In this document: positions 32,870 through 42,226 of the stretch, piece after piece
Layout of the letters: each line of letters begins with the position of its first letter
Position numbering within the stretch: the stretch's first letter is position 1
Assembly: GCF_947499215.1 (NCBI RefSeq)
Contig: NZ_CANMNI010000001.1
Location: forward strand, 1,383,523 to 1,447,522
Reading direction: 5' to 3'
DNA: 64,000 bases
From: an uncultured Pontibacter sp.
GTDB taxonomy: Bacteria > Bacteroidota > Bacteroidia > Cytophagales > Hymenobacteraceae
Position numbers and translations under genes: made by a program
Notes under the pieces: model-generated
Told to the model about the DNA's origin: nothing
What the model saw: only the letters and a program-made list of their open reading frames with translations
Databases searched by the model: none

Positions 32870-34203
32870 GAGTAACAGCTTTACGATCTGACCAGCTCTT
32901 GATACTGGGCGTGCTGGGTTTTTACCTTGCCATAGGAGGATTCTACCTCAGAGACTACCTGCTCTGGGACGGCCAGTGGTTACTTGCCCTTGTGTTGGTG
33001 CCGCTGGTCGCCCAAGGCCGGGCCGGGAGATCACTTTCGCCTTGGCTGTTGACCATTGGCACTGTTCTGGTGATACTAGCCTCCAGTCTGCAAAACAGCA
33101 CCTTTTATTTCTTTGGTTTTTTGCTGACCATTTGGTGTGGGGCGCAACTGCTGTATGGCCGCATTTCGCTCTACCCTTTACTACTCCTGCTGGTGGCCTC
33201 CCCTATCTTCCATTACATAGCCAACATAATCAGCTTTCCCCTGCGCATGCAACTGACCACATGGGCGGTTGAGGCGCTGCAGGCCATGGGAACAGGAGCC
33301 GAGGCTGCCGGTAACCTGATACTGGTGAATGGGGAGGAGTTCGCCGTGGACCCGGCCTGCGCGGGTCTTTCCATGCTGTCGCTCACCTTTATTTTAGCCG
33401 TGTTTCTGCTGGCACGGCTGCAGCACACAAGGCAGCTGGTTTGGCCGCTTTGGCTATTCGGGTCGCTCATGGGTTTCATGCTGCTGCTCAATCTGTTCTC
33501 GAACCTACTGCGTATCCTGCTGCTCGTCTGGTTCAAGGTGCTCCCCGATAATCCGATGCACGACGTGCTGGGCTTATTATGCCTTGCACTCTACGCACTG
33601 GTTCCCTTTTACGTTGCGGCGCAATACCTGCACCGCCGTTTTGGGAAAGCCATTGAACCAAGTGTGGCACAGCAAACAGTCAGCCTACGGGGCTCTCTGC
33701 TCCTGAACTACCTGTTGCTGTTAATGCTTGTCGGGACAGGCGCAGGTATAAAAGGGGATAATAAACCAAGAGCCGTGGCAGCTGCACCACAACTGGCTGG
33801 TTTCGAAAACCAACTGATGCCTAACGGGGTGACAAAATACAGTAATGAACAAACGCTGGTATACGCCAAACCGGTACAGGCCTTTTACTCCACCGAGCAC
33901 CATCCCCTCATTTGCTGGGAAGGGAGTGGTTACAAATTCAAGCAAGTGCAGCAGGGCAAGGCGGGCAATCACACCATCTATTTCGGTGAACTGGAGAAAG
34001 GCAACGAGAAACTCTACACCGCCTGGTGGATGGACAATGGCGAGCACCAAACCATCGAGCAGTGGGACTGGCGTTGGCGCATGCTGAAAGGCGAAGCAAC
34101 CTTCAGACTGGTGAACGTGACAGTGGCCCGGCAAGAGGACTTGGCTCAGGCAGCGCTAGCATTCATGGAGCAGGCGAGTGTGAAAGCTTATGCGATTCAA
34201 TAA
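32866..34203 (+). CDS. xrtN: Exosortase N
   Basis: A 445-residue integral membrane transpeptidase/protease-like enzyme that processes C-terminal sorting signals. About eight helices carry the three exosortase active-site residues: Cys165 in AVDPACAGLSML, Arg216 in NLLRILLL and His232 in NPMHDVLGLL. A C-terminal soluble extension (about 300-445, ICWEGSGYKFKQVQQGK, YTAWWMDNGEHQTIEQWDWRW) resembles the EpsI-like domain often attached to exosortases. It overlaps the VIT-protein gene by 4 bases (ATGA), so the two are translationally coupled and under operator copy 3. The chemistry is from the exosortase family. Confidence 0.9.
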   Translation: MRVTALRSDQLLILGVLGFYLAIGGFYLRDYLLWDGQWLLALVLVPLVAQGRAGRSLSPWLLTIGTVLVILASSLQNSTFYFFGFLLTIWCGAQLLYGRISLYPLLLLLVASPIFHYIANIISFPLRMQLTTWAVEALQAMGTGAEAAGNLILVNGEEFAVDPACAGLSMLSLTFILAVFLLARLQHTRQLVWPLWLFGSLMGFMLLLNLFSNLLRILLLVWFKVLPDNPMHDVLGLLCLALYALVPFYVAAQYLHRRFGKAIEPSVAQQTVSLRGSLLLNYLLLLMLVGTGAGIKGDNKPRAVAAAPQLAGFENQLMPNGVTKYSNEQTLVYAKPVQAFYSTEHHPLICWEGSGYKFKQVQQGKAGNHTIYFGELEKGNEKLYTAWWMDNGEHQTIEQWDWRWRMLKGEATFRLVNVTVARQEDLAQAALAFMEQASVKAYAIQ

Positions 34204-34210
34204 ACACAGC

Positions 34211-34243
34211 AATCCCCAGCAAGCTTATCGTTCACTGGGGATT
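34211..34243 (+). terminator. Terminator of the exosortase N operon
   Basis: AATCCCCAG (34211-34219) pairs with CTGGGGATT (34235-34243), followed by TTCTATTTG, right after the xrtN stop. Confidence 0.8.
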
Positions 34244-34355
34244 TTCTATTTGATATCGCTTCTAACAGAGAGCAGCCTCTCCGCTTTAATTTTGCTAACT
34301 TGCCGCATCAGGCACAGCATGCTTCTGATAGAGAATAATCAATAATCAATTCAGC

Positions 34356-34826
34356 TTGAATAATCAAATCAGGAACCAAGTAAGGGCAATTGCACTTTAC
34401 CAGATCATCGGGGGTATTTTAGGTATAGCTCTCACCGTTTGGGTGATGTTCAGCGGCGATATGGTGGTAGACCAGACTGCCTTGCGGATAGGTTTGTTTG
34501 CAGGCGGACTTTACATCTTCTCCCTCCTGTGCGGACGCATGCTGTTCCGCAACCAGAGGCGGGGACTTATCCTCTCGCTCATCAACCAGTCGCTGCAGGT
34601 GCTGTACTTCTCCTTCGGCGCCTATGGCTTCCAGTATGTGGCGGGTCTGCGTGTTGGTGTTGGAGTAGATATGGTGGAAGGATGGATCTTCAAGTTCAGG
34701 CTGGCCCTCTCCTCCTTTCACTTCAGTATCGGCACCGACCTCGGCCAGAAATTCATCGGCGTCAACTTGGTTGCCCTGTTCCTGATTTTTTGGATAGAGC
34801 GACTATTGGAGCAGGTAAAGGAATAG
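34356..34826 (+). CDS. Small membrane protein, unknown
   Basis: A 156-residue protein with four hydrophobic helices: AIALYQIIGGILGIALTVWVMF, ALRIGLFAGGLYIFSLLCG, SLQVLYFSFGAYGFQYVAGL and FIGVNLVALFLIFWIERLL. The start is a TTG at 34356; no in-frame ATG is better placed. A pair of ATAATCAATAATCAATT words precedes it. No family recognised. It lies between the exosortase operon and the convergent second RND operon and has no copy of the shared operator, so it need not belong to that regulon. Confidence 0.65.
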   Translation: MNNQIRNQVRAIALYQIIGGILGIALTVWVMFSGDMVVDQTALRIGLFAGGLYIFSLLCGRMLFRNQRRGLILSLINQSLQVLYFSFGAYGFQYVAGLRVGVGVDMVEGWIFKFRLALSSFHFSIGTDLGQKFIGVNLVALFLIFWIERLLEQVKE

Positions 34827-34910
34827 AACTTGTGCCTTCGTTAGGTATAGGTATAACAAAGAGCATCAGCAACAGCAGCTATAGTGAAACAGACAAGTCT
34901 GACAAAGCGA

Positions 34911-34939
34911 AAAGCCCCGACCAATTAGCCGGGGCTTTT
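34911..34939. terminator. Bidirectional terminator
   Basis: AAAAGCCCCG (34911-34920) pairs with CGGGGCTTTT (34930-34939). It lies between the membrane-protein gene and the convergent RND pump gene. Confidence 0.88.
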
Positions 34940-34997
34940 CATTTATACCAAAAACGAAAGCGCTTTCGCCCTACGTCCTTTGCCTTGTGCTCAGGAC

Positions 34998-37900
34998 CTA
35001 AGGATTCACATAAGCTGGATCGCCGCCCTCTCTATCAGGCAAATCACCGCCTTTGGCACGAAGCTCGGCCAAGCCTTTTTTGCCGTAGGCAATTCGGGTG
35101 ATCACCACGTAGAGCACCGGTACCACAAAGATCGCTAGGAAAGTAGCAGCCAACATACCGCCTATCACTACCCAGCCAATGGTCTGGCGCGACACGGCAC
35201 CTGCACCGGCGGCCAGTGCCAGCGGAACCACACCCAATATGAAGGCAAGCGAGGTCATAATAATCGGGCGCAGACGCAGCTTCACAGCTTCAATCGTCGC
35301 TTCTATCAAATCCATGCCCCGGTCCACACGCTCCTTGGCAAATTCCACGATCAGAATGGCGTTCTTGGCTGCCAAACCGATCAGCGTGATCATACCGATC
35401 TGGGCGTATACGTTGTTGTCCAGCTTAGGCAATAGTGTTAGTGCAAGTATAGCACCGAACATACCTAGCGGAATGGCAAACAGGATGGAGAACGGCACTG
35501 ACCAGCTCTCGTAAAGCGCCGCCAGCAAGAGTAGCACCAGCAGAATCGACAGTGAGAAGATGTAGATCGTACTCGCACCGGCTGCACGTTCTTCGCGGCT
35601 CAGGCCTGTGAACTCATAGCCATAGCCAGCAGGCAATACCTCGGCAGCCACTTCTTCCAGCGCATCCAATGCCTGACCACTACTGTAGCCCGGGGCCGCG
35701 TTTCCGTTGATGTCCACAGATCGGAAAAGGTTGTAGTGCGAGATCACAGCCGCATTCTCTACTACCCGCGAGGTTACCAAGGCGCTCAACGGTACTGCCT
35801 CGCCCTGTCTGTTCATCACGTAGTACTGCTTTAGGCTTTCGATATCCATGCGGTAAGCTGTGTCGGCCTGCGCCACCACCCGGAAGTTTCGGCCATAGCG
35901 GGTGAAGTCGTTCACGTAGCGGCTACCCATGTAGGTTGACATGGTCGCGTATACATCGGCGATGTTCACACCCAGTCGCTTTGCCTTTTCCCGGTCCACG
36001 TCCACATGGTAACCCGGTGTTTTGGCCGTAAAGAAGCTATAGGCCATCCCGATCTCAGGCCGGGCGTTGGCAGCTGCCAAGAACTGCCCCATCACCTGCT
36101 CGAGTTCCCGCACGTCGCCGGCCGTGCGCTGCTGCAGCACAAAGGCAAAACCACCTGACTGCCCCAGACCAGGTATTGCCGGAGGCGCCACAAGTCGTAC
36201 ATTGGCCTCTTTTATACCTGCAATTTTCTGCTGCACTTCGGCCATCACCCCATTCAGGTGGGAGGCCTCATCCTTCCGCTGGTCCCATGGCTCCAGCTGC
36301 ACAAAAAAAGTACCGCTGTTTGACTTAAAGGAGAAGTTAATTGCGTTCAGCCCGGCAATGGAAGTGTAGTTTCGGATTGCCTCCACAGATCCCAGTTGGT
36401 TTCCGATCTCCTCCAAAATTTCGGATGTTCTGCTCATCGAGGCGCCTTCCGGCAGCTCTACTGACACGAACATACGCCCTTCGTCTTCGCTAGGTATAAA
36501 GCCGGTTGGCTTGGAAGCGAAAAGCCCGAAAGTACCCACGTAGATACAGATCAGGATGATGAGCACCAGCGGTGTCGCTTTGATACTCTTGCGAACACCC
36601 ACGGAATACCTCTCTGTCGTGCGGGCAAACCAGTTGTTGAAGTTGTAGAAGAACTTGTTAATGCCGCGTGAATCTTTGTTCACGTTCATCGGCTTGAGCA
36701 TGAGCGAGCAAAGCGCCGGCGTGAGGGTAAGAGCCACAAAGGCAGAAATCAATACAGAGATTGCAATTGTGATGGCGAATTGCTGGTACAACCTGCCTAC
36801 GATACCGGGTATAAAGCCCACCGGAATAAACACCGCCGCCAGTATCAGACCAATGGCAATAACCGGCGCCGTGATGTCTTTCATGGCCCTGCGGGTAGCC
36901 TCTTTCGCCGACAGCTTTTCATGATCGATGTAATGCTGCACCGCTTCCACCACCACAATGGCATCGTCCACCACAATACCGATTGAGAGTACGAAACCGA
37001 AGAGCGTGAGCGTATTGATGGTGAAGCCCAGCGGGATGAAGAATACGAAGGTACCGATGATGGACACAGGTATAGCGAGTATCGGGATCAGGGTGGCGCG
37101 CCAGCTTTGCAGGAACAGGAACACCACCAATATCACGAGAATTAGGGCTTCTATCAGGGTCATCACCACCTCATTGATCGATACCTGCACCACCGATACG
37201 GTCTCGAACGAGACAACATAATCCACATCGGCTGGGAAGGAGGCTTTCAGCTCGTCCAGCGCGGCATATACACCTTCGGCTGTCTCCAAGGCGTTGCTGC
37301 CCGGGGCTTGGTACAGGAGCATCATGGTAGACGGGTTGCCATTGACCTTGGACTGTCGGCCATAGTCGAAGCGTCCGAACTCGATGCGGGCCACGTCGCG
37401 CAGGTATACCACGGATCCGTCAGCCGGATTCGTGCGAACAATGATGTCGCCGAACTCCTCCTGCGTTTGCAGTCGGCCGGTTACCGTCACTGGGTACTGA
37501 AAGGCCTGTGTGTCGTATTGCGGCGCTCCGCCCACTGTACCGGCCGCCACCTGCAGGTTCTGCTCCTGAATGGCCGCCGTGATCTCGCTAGCTCCTATGC
37601 TGTACTGGGCTAACTTGTCGGGCTGAAGCCAAAGGCGCATGCTGAAGTCCTGCCCGATGGACGTAATATCACCCACCCCGCTTACACGCATCAGCGCGTC
37701 TTTGATGTAGATGTTGGTATAGTTGTCCAAGAACTGAATATCGTGCGTGCGGTTTGGCGAGAAAATGCCGATCACCATCATGATACTCGGATTACGCTTA
37801 CGCACCGTCACACCCAGTCGCCTTACCTCTTCCGGCAGCGTCGGCTGGGCAATGCTGGCCCTGTTCTGCACGTCCAGCGTGGCAATATCGATATCGGTGC

Positions 37901-38192
37901 CTACCTCAAAAGTTACCGACATGTTCATCTGGCCGGTACTGGTGTTGGTGGAAGTAATGTAGGACATACCCGGCGTACCGTTAATCTGCGTCTCCACCGG
38001 CGTGGCAACGGACTGCTCTACCGTGAGGGCATCGGAGCCGGTATAGTTAGCCGATACCGATACGGTAGGCGGCGATATATCCGGGTACTGCGTAACAGGC
38101 AGATTCATCATGGCCAGTGTCCCCACCAACACGATCACGATCGAGATCACCATGGCAGTGACAGGCCTTTTTATAAATACATCTGATATCAT
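34998..38192 (-). CDS. RND efflux inner-membrane pump (HAE1/AcrB type), second system
   Basis: A 1064-residue proton-driven multidrug-type exporter of full length. The N-terminus ISDVFIKRPVTAMVISIVIVLVG, the first-helix FIKRP motif and twelve membrane helices are standard. The proton-relay pair is Asp409/Asp410 in GIVVDDAIVVVEAV; GLAAKNAILIVEFAKE holds the conserved lysine. The porter-domain text (NQGSGTFFVQLEPWDQR-like, GLGQSGGFAF) matches classical AcrB/MexB more closely than the first pump does. Last gene of a tetR-tolC-adaptor-pump operon on the minus strand. Substrates unknown. Confidence 0.96.
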   Translation of the reverse strand: MISDVFIKRPVTAMVISIVIVLVGTLAMMNLPVTQYPDISPPTVSVSANYTGSDALTVEQSVATPVETQINGTPGMSYITSTNTSTGQMNMSVTFEVGTDIDIATLDVQNRASIAQPTLPEEVRRLGVTVRKRNPSIMMVIGIFSPNRTHDIQFLDNYTNIYIKDALMRVSGVGDITSIGQDFSMRLWLQPDKLAQYSIGASEITAAIQEQNLQVAAGTVGGAPQYDTQAFQYPVTVTGRLQTQEEFGDIIVRTNPADGSVVYLRDVARIEFGRFDYGRQSKVNGNPSTMMLLYQAPGSNALETAEGVYAALDELKASFPADVDYVVSFETVSVVQVSINEVVMTLIEALILVILVVFLFLQSWRATLIPILAIPVSIIGTFVFFIPLGFTINTLTLFGFVLSIGIVVDDAIVVVEAVQHYIDHEKLSAKEATRRAMKDITAPVIAIGLILAAVFIPVGFIPGIVGRLYQQFAITIAISVLISAFVALTLTPALCSLMLKPMNVNKDSRGINKFFYNFNNWFARTTERYSVGVRKSIKATPLVLIILICIYVGTFGLFASKPTGFIPSEDEGRMFVSVELPEGASMSRTSEILEEIGNQLGSVEAIRNYTSIAGLNAINFSFKSNSGTFFVQLEPWDQRKDEASHLNGVMAEVQQKIAGIKEANVRLVAPPAIPGLGQSGGFAFVLQQRTAGDVRELEQVMGQFLAAANARPEIGMAYSFFTAKTPGYHVDVDREKAKRLGVNIADVYATMSTYMGSRYVNDFTRYGRNFRVVAQADTAYRMDIESLKQYYVMNRQGEAVPLSALVTSRVVENAAVISHYNLFRSVDINGNAAPGYSSGQALDALEEVAAEVLPAGYGYEFTGLSREERAAGASTIYIFSLSILLVLLLLAALYESWSVPFSILFAIPLGMFGAILALTLLPKLDNNVYAQIGMITLIGLAAKNAILIVEFAKERVDRGMDLIEATIEAVKLRLRPIIMTSLAFILGVVPLALAAGAGAVSRQTIGWVVIGGMLAATFLAIFVVPVLYVVITRIAYGKKGLAELRAKGGDLPDREGGDPAYVNP

Positions 38193-38228
38193 AATTTCTA
38201 TCTAATCCTCTGGAAGACCTATATCAAA

Positions 38229-39374
38229 TTACTTGGCGGCTCCCGCCTGTGGCTGGTCCTGCTCAGGACCGTCCAGCTGTACCTTGGCTCCTTGGCGGAG
38301 CCGCTGTATACCTTCGGTCACGATTTGCTGCCCTTCTTTCAGGCCTTCACGCACCACGATATCGGCACTCACACGCGTGCCAAGTTCCACGTTCTGCTGC
38401 ACCGCCGAGTCGCCCTGCACCACGTACACGTAGTACTCGCCCAACTGCTCCGTCACCGCTTTGAACGGGATCACGATCTGCTCACCCAGGTCCTGATTCA
38501 ACACGTCCAGGCTCACGGTCATACCCGGTATCAGCCTTTCGTCCGGGTTCGGGAACTGCACGCGCACCGTGGTGGTACCTGACTGGCGACCGATGGCTCT
38601 GTCGATGGCGATCAGCTTGCCGTTGTGCTCATACCTCTCTCCGTTGTTGAAGCGGACGGTGAAAAGCGAATCTGGCTGCTTGCCCTGGCGCAGGTTAGTG
38701 AAGCGACCGATCTCGCCTTCATTGATCACGATATCGACCGCGATCGGGTCGGAAGAGGAAACGGTATTGAGTAAAGGCTGCCCCGGCGACACCTGCGCCC
38801 CTACCCTTACCTGCGAGATACCGATCACGCCGCTAAAAGGCGCGGAGATGGTTGAGTAGCTTAGGTCGGTGGAAGCGCTGCGTACCTGCGCCTGTGCAGC
38901 GGCTACCTGCGCGCTTGCGGTCTGCACCTCGGTGCGGGCGTAGTCTACCTGCTGCCTGGCAATGGCATCGCGCTCAGCTAGACGCTCGTAGCGCTCCAAG
39001 TCCTTTTCGGCACGGGCCAAGTTGGCTTTGGCGCTCTGTAAGTTCGCCTGCGCCTGCTGTATTCCCGCTTGGTACTTGTTCTGGTCTATCTCGTAAAGCT
39101 TCTGCCCTTTTTTCACACGTTGCCCATCCTGCACGAAAATATTGGTGATATAGCCCGATACCTGCGGGCGCAGCTCCACTTCCTGCAACGGCACCACAGT
39201 AGCCGGATAGGTATCGCGGCCGGTTACGCTTTGCTGCTTAACCTGAATGGTGTTTACCGGAACGGCCATGGCTGCAGGGTTCATCTGCTGCTGCCCGGCA
39301 TCGTCGCCGCCACAAGACACAAGCACTATTGGGCAAATGATGGCTGTGAAAAGCCAAGCGTATCTATTTTTCAT
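38229..39374 (-). CDS. RND efflux periplasmic adaptor (MFP), lipoprotein type
   Basis: A 381-residue adaptor with a lipoprotein signal (CPIVLVSC, Cys21), as in AcrA/MexA. Lipoyl strands (SGYITNIFVQDGQRVKKGQKLYEID), a helical hairpin (IQQAQANLQSAKANLARAEKDLERY to AQVAAAQAQVRSASTDL), and barrel segments (ISAPFSGVIGISQVRVGAQVSPGQ, IPGMTVSLDVLNQDL) are all present. It begins 18 bases after the TolC gene and ends 36 bases before the pump start, in one operon. Contrast the first system, whose adaptor has an uncleaved anchor. Confidence 0.95.
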   Translation of the reverse strand: MKNRYAWLFTAIICPIVLVSCGGDDAGQQQMNPAAMAVPVNTIQVKQQSVTGRDTYPATVVPLQEVELRPQVSGYITNIFVQDGQRVKKGQKLYEIDQNKYQAGIQQAQANLQSAKANLARAEKDLERYERLAERDAIARQQVDYARTEVQTASAQVAAAQAQVRSASTDLSYSTISAPFSGVIGISQVRVGAQVSPGQPLLNTVSSSDPIAVDIVINEGEIGRFTNLRQGKQPDSLFTVRFNNGERYEHNGKLIAIDRAIGRQSGTTTVRVQFPNPDERLIPGMTVSLDVLNQDLGEQIVIPFKAVTEQLGEYYVYVVQGDSAVQQNVELGTRVSADIVVREGLKEGQQIVTEGIQRLRQGAKVQLDGPEQDQPQAGAAK

Positions 39375-39392
39375 TCTCCTGTTTTTCTGATT

Positions 39393-40727
39393 TTAGCGAT
39401 TGATGTCTATGTTTCCCTGTGCCCGCTGCAGGTCAAGCTTGCTGGAGAGCACATTGTAGAGGGCGTTGTAGTAGTTTAGCTGGGTGCTGCGCAGTTCTGT
39501 TTCAGCCACGATCAGGTCCACGTAGGCCTTCACACCCTCATCGTACTGCAGCTTGATGATATCGTACACCTCTTCGGCCATCTCTAAGTTCTGTTGCACC
39601 GTGCGCCACTCCGTAAAGTCTCCTTTGTAGTTGGCCAAGGCCGTCTGGTACTCGGTGTTGATCGCCCTGCGGGTGTCTTCTATCTGACTATCGAGCCGGT
39701 CTTCCTGCAACTGCGCAATCTTCAGGTTCTGTATTCTTCTGCCGCCCTGAAAGATGGGGAGCGCTACCTGAAGGCCTACCGCTGAGTTGGGATAGTGCCG
39801 ATTGTACAGGTTCTCGAACTCGTTGTTGAAGTACAGGAAGTTGTAATTGGCAAAAGCCGAAATGGTTGGCAGGAAGCTCCAGCGGTTAAAGGCGGTGTTT
39901 AGCTTGAGCAGTTCGCGCTGGGTTTGCAGCTGCTGTACTTCTATTCTCCTCTCGTAGGTCATGAGTTCAGTAGTGTCTACTTGTACCTCCTGCTCCATGT
40001 GGGTATAGTTGTAGGTCAAGTTCAGCTCCTGCTCCACCGGGTAGCCCATGAGCTGCTTCAGGTAAGCCATGCTGCCTTTTATACTTTCCTGCACCCGTTT
40101 GCGGTCGGCCCTGATGTTACCTAGGGTAATCGCGGCACGCTGGTAGTCGGTTTTATCTACCAGACCTACTTCGTAGCGGCTGCGGGCGTCGTTGTACTGC
40201 TTTTCTTGGCGCACGATGTTCTGGTCCAGAATGCGGAGCTGCTCTTGGGTAAGGAGCACATTGTAAAAAGCCTTGCTCACCTCTACCACCGTGTTGATGC
40301 GGGTATCGGTTACTTGCTGGTCGAGCATTAATTTTCTGGAGCGAGATGCTCTCGAGGCCAAGAACAGGTTGTTATCAAAAATGTTCTGCGTGGCCTGCAG
40401 CGCTATGCTGGAATTATAATTCTGGCCAAAAGTGATAATCTCACCGCCAATGGGCTGCTGCGGTCTTCTGATGTTGTAAGTGCCACCGAAATTGGCGCTG
40501 ATCTGCGGAAACCAGCCCGAAAGACTGGCTTTGATCTCCCTATCACCGATGGCCTCGTCAATGCGAGCCTGCTCAATAGCTGCTCTGTTCTCCAGCGCAA
40601 ATCCCACGACCTGCTCCAGCGTCAGACTATCGGTCGCTGCCACGCCACTCTCATCCTGTGCAGACAGAGCGCCCGGGGCCAGCAGGCAGCCTATCAGCAA
40701 AGCTTTAAAGTAAGTAGTTAATTTCAT
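39393..40727 (-). CDS. TolC-family outer-membrane efflux protein, second system
   Basis: A 444-residue outer-membrane channel with signal peptide LLIGCLLAPGALSAQ. Two OEP halves are seen: LTLEQVVGFALENRAAIEQARID and ARSRYEVGLVDKTDYQRAAITLG in the first, EEVYDIIKLQYDEGVKAYVDLIVAETELRSTQLNYYNALYN-type helices in the second. It is the first structural gene after the TetR regulator (74-base gap) and directly precedes the adaptor gene; the gene order tolC-adaptor-pump differs from that of the first system (adaptor-pump-tolC). Confidence 0.94.
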   Translation of the reverse strand: MKLTTYFKALLIGCLLAPGALSAQDESGVAATDSLTLEQVVGFALENRAAIEQARIDEAIGDREIKASLSGWFPQISANFGGTYNIRRPQQPIGGEIITFGQNYNSSIALQATQNIFDNNLFLASRASRSRKLMLDQQVTDTRINTVVEVSKAFYNVLLTQEQLRILDQNIVRQEKQYNDARSRYEVGLVDKTDYQRAAITLGNIRADRKRVQESIKGSMAYLKQLMGYPVEQELNLTYNYTHMEQEVQVDTTELMTYERRIEVQQLQTQRELLKLNTAFNRWSFLPTISAFANYNFLYFNNEFENLYNRHYPNSAVGLQVALPIFQGGRRIQNLKIAQLQEDRLDSQIEDTRRAINTEYQTALANYKGDFTEWRTVQQNLEMAEEVYDIIKLQYDEGVKAYVDLIVAETELRSTQLNYYNALYNVLSSKLDLQRAQGNIDINR

Positions 40728-40801
40728 GTATAAATTTGATGTTCAGCTATTTTGCTTGAGTATTAAACGTGCGGATTCATCTTCTGATGGTGCTGCTGTA
40801 C

Positions 40802-41377
40802 CTAGTGATGGCGGGCCATTCCGCTCCAGAGCAATTCGTGTACCTGCTCTAGCTCCTTGCTGTCGAGACTGAGCCGGCCGCTGGCTGTTAGCTTTGCTAT
40901 GGAAAGGATACTACTGTGCGTGAGCATGCCCAGTGTCCGAGGGCTTACCTCTCTCAGCTGATCCTCCTGTATGCCGCGCTCAAAAAACGCAAAGAGCAAG
41001 GTATAGAATTTGTCCTCTTCCAACCGTGGCATGGCTGCGCTGTAGGGTGAGTTTACAAACTGCTCAAAAAACCTGAGTATGTCCTGATTGTTGCGGTAAA
41101 AGGTGTAAAGCCCCATCCACAGGTTAGCGAAGCACGCCTTGAAAGGTATGGTAGCACAATCCTCCTGCTCCACCACCGCAATCACCTGCTGTTGTGCATA
41201 GTTGAACAGCTCGCAGATCAACTTGTCTTTGCTTTCGAAATAATGGTAGATGGTGCCCGCTGCCACGCCGGCGTGCTTGGCGACCATGCTCATGGGGGTG
41301 CCATGAAAGCCGTGTTCCCTCACCAACTCCATCGTACTCTTGAAAATGGCTTTCTTCTTGTCTGCGATTGGCTCCAT
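40802..41377 (-). CDS. TetR/AcrR-family repressor of the second RND operon
   Basis: A 191-residue regulator. The N-terminal helix-turn-helix is plain: KKKAIFKSTMELVREHGFHGTPMSMVAKHAGVAAGTIYHYFESKDKL. The C-terminal helical domain would bind an inducer. The frame opens upstream at 41404 and 41416, but those starts fall on the operator palindrome at 41395-41406; the ATG at 41377 (MEPIADKKKA) gives a normal TetR N-terminus. Same strand and 74 bases ahead of tolC, so it probably represses its own operon including the pump. Confidence 0.92.
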   Translation of the reverse strand: MEPIADKKKAIFKSTMELVREHGFHGTPMSMVAKHAGVAAGTIYHYFESKDKLICELFNYAQQQVIAVVEQEDCATIPFKACFANLWMGLYTFYRNNQDILRFFEQFVNSPYSAAMPRLEEDKFYTLLFAFFERGIQEDQLREVSPRTLGMLTHSSILSIAKLTASGRLSLDSKELEQVHELLWSGMARHH

Positions 41378-41394
41378 ATAAGTTCCTACCAATT

Positions 41395-41406
41395 GAATGT
41401 TCATTC
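41395..41406. promoter_or_regulatory. TetR operator palindrome
   Basis: GAATGTTCATTC is a perfect 12-bp palindrome of the GAATGnnCATTC type used by many AcrR-like repressors, 17 bases upstream of the repressor start codon. Autoregulation is inferred. Confidence 0.65.
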
Positions 41407-41567
41407 GGGCCTGCAAAGCTACACTTGTATCGACAATAGTAAAAGCAGATTCGGCTTAAAGCAGTTAATTCAGGTTAAACGGCAGGAAAAACTTCTTAGA
41501 AAACCGGAATGAAGGGAAATCACGTAAATATAGGTATAGCGTTTTCTTTCATGTGTACCCTACCGTC

Positions 41568-42017
41568 ATGGCATTCGCACAAGACATCCGCCACACCCGC
41601 CGCATCAACAGCGCCAACAACCCGGTCTGGATGGATGCCCTGCGCATTATCCTTGGGTTATTCCTGTTCTTGAAAGGCCTGCTGTTCTTGGAGCACACCA
41701 CCGATGTGTTTTATATCTTTAGTTCTAGCCAAGATGTGATCTCTGCAGGAAAGGCACACCTTCTGACCAGCATGGTGCACATAGTAGGTGGTCTGATGGT
41801 CGCTTTTGGTATGCTGACCCGCTTGGCGCTGCTCTGCCAGATCCCAATCCTTTTAGGCGCTTTGCTGATAGTGAATCCTCAGCGCAGCGGCATCCAGCTG
41901 GAAAACACAGAACTGATCTTATCGCTGACCATAACTGCCCTCCTCCTGTTTTTCATGATTAAAGGTCCGGGCCGTTACTCGATAGACAACAAGGTGCTGC
42001 GTCAAAGGGAACAGTAA
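41568..42017 (+). CDS. DoxX-family membrane protein
   Basis: A 149-residue four-helix inner-membrane protein. MDALRIILGLFLFLKGLLFLEH, HLLTSMVHIVGGLMVAFGMLTRLALLCQIPILLGALLIV and LILSLTITALLLFFMIKGPGRYSID fit the DoxX/DoxD-like family, including the final GPGRYSID pattern of its C-terminus. The frame also opens with a GTG at 41553; the ATG at 41568 is preferred. Divergent from the TetR gene by about 190 bases. The function of the family is mostly unknown; some members act in respiratory or redox complexes. Confidence 0.85.
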   Translation: MAFAQDIRHTRRINSANNPVWMDALRIILGLFLFLKGLLFLEHTTDVFYIFSSSQDVISAGKAHLLTSMVHIVGGLMVAFGMLTRLALLCQIPILLGALLIVNPQRSGIQLENTELILSLTITALLLFFMIKGPGRYSIDNKVLRQREQ

Positions 42018-42175
42018 ACGAATTACGCAGACTCAGCTAGTTGAAGTAATCACCTGCACTTGCTGATAGTAATGCGCGTGAGCAGCTTTTTATCCTCCAG
42101 CACTAAAGTCAGCGGCGGCTTCCAAGTACAGAGTGTTTAGAAAAAGCGAAGAAATTGACAGATTCTTAAATGCAA

Positions 42176-42206
42176 AAAGCCCATCAATCTAAGATTGATG
42201 GGCTTT
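42176..42206 (+). terminator. Hairpin terminator near the island boundary
   Basis: AAAGCCCATCAATCT (42176-42190) pairs with AGATTGATGGGCTTT (42192-42206) over a single central base. It probably belonged to the chromosomal gene lost or displaced at this site. Confidence 0.7.
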
Positions 42207-42226
42207 GCTCTTTGGTATCGCTACCA

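Noticed and set aside
34439..35101. 220-codon frame overlapping the small membrane protein and terminator at 34.4-35.1 kb
   Set aside because: It runs through a terminator hairpin and overlaps the better membrane-protein frame; its Arg/Pro/Gln-rich text looks non-coding.
37743..38186. 147-codon frame opposite the second RND pump gene
   Set aside because: His/Arg-rich, non-globular translation antisense to a conserved domain; typical shadow frame.
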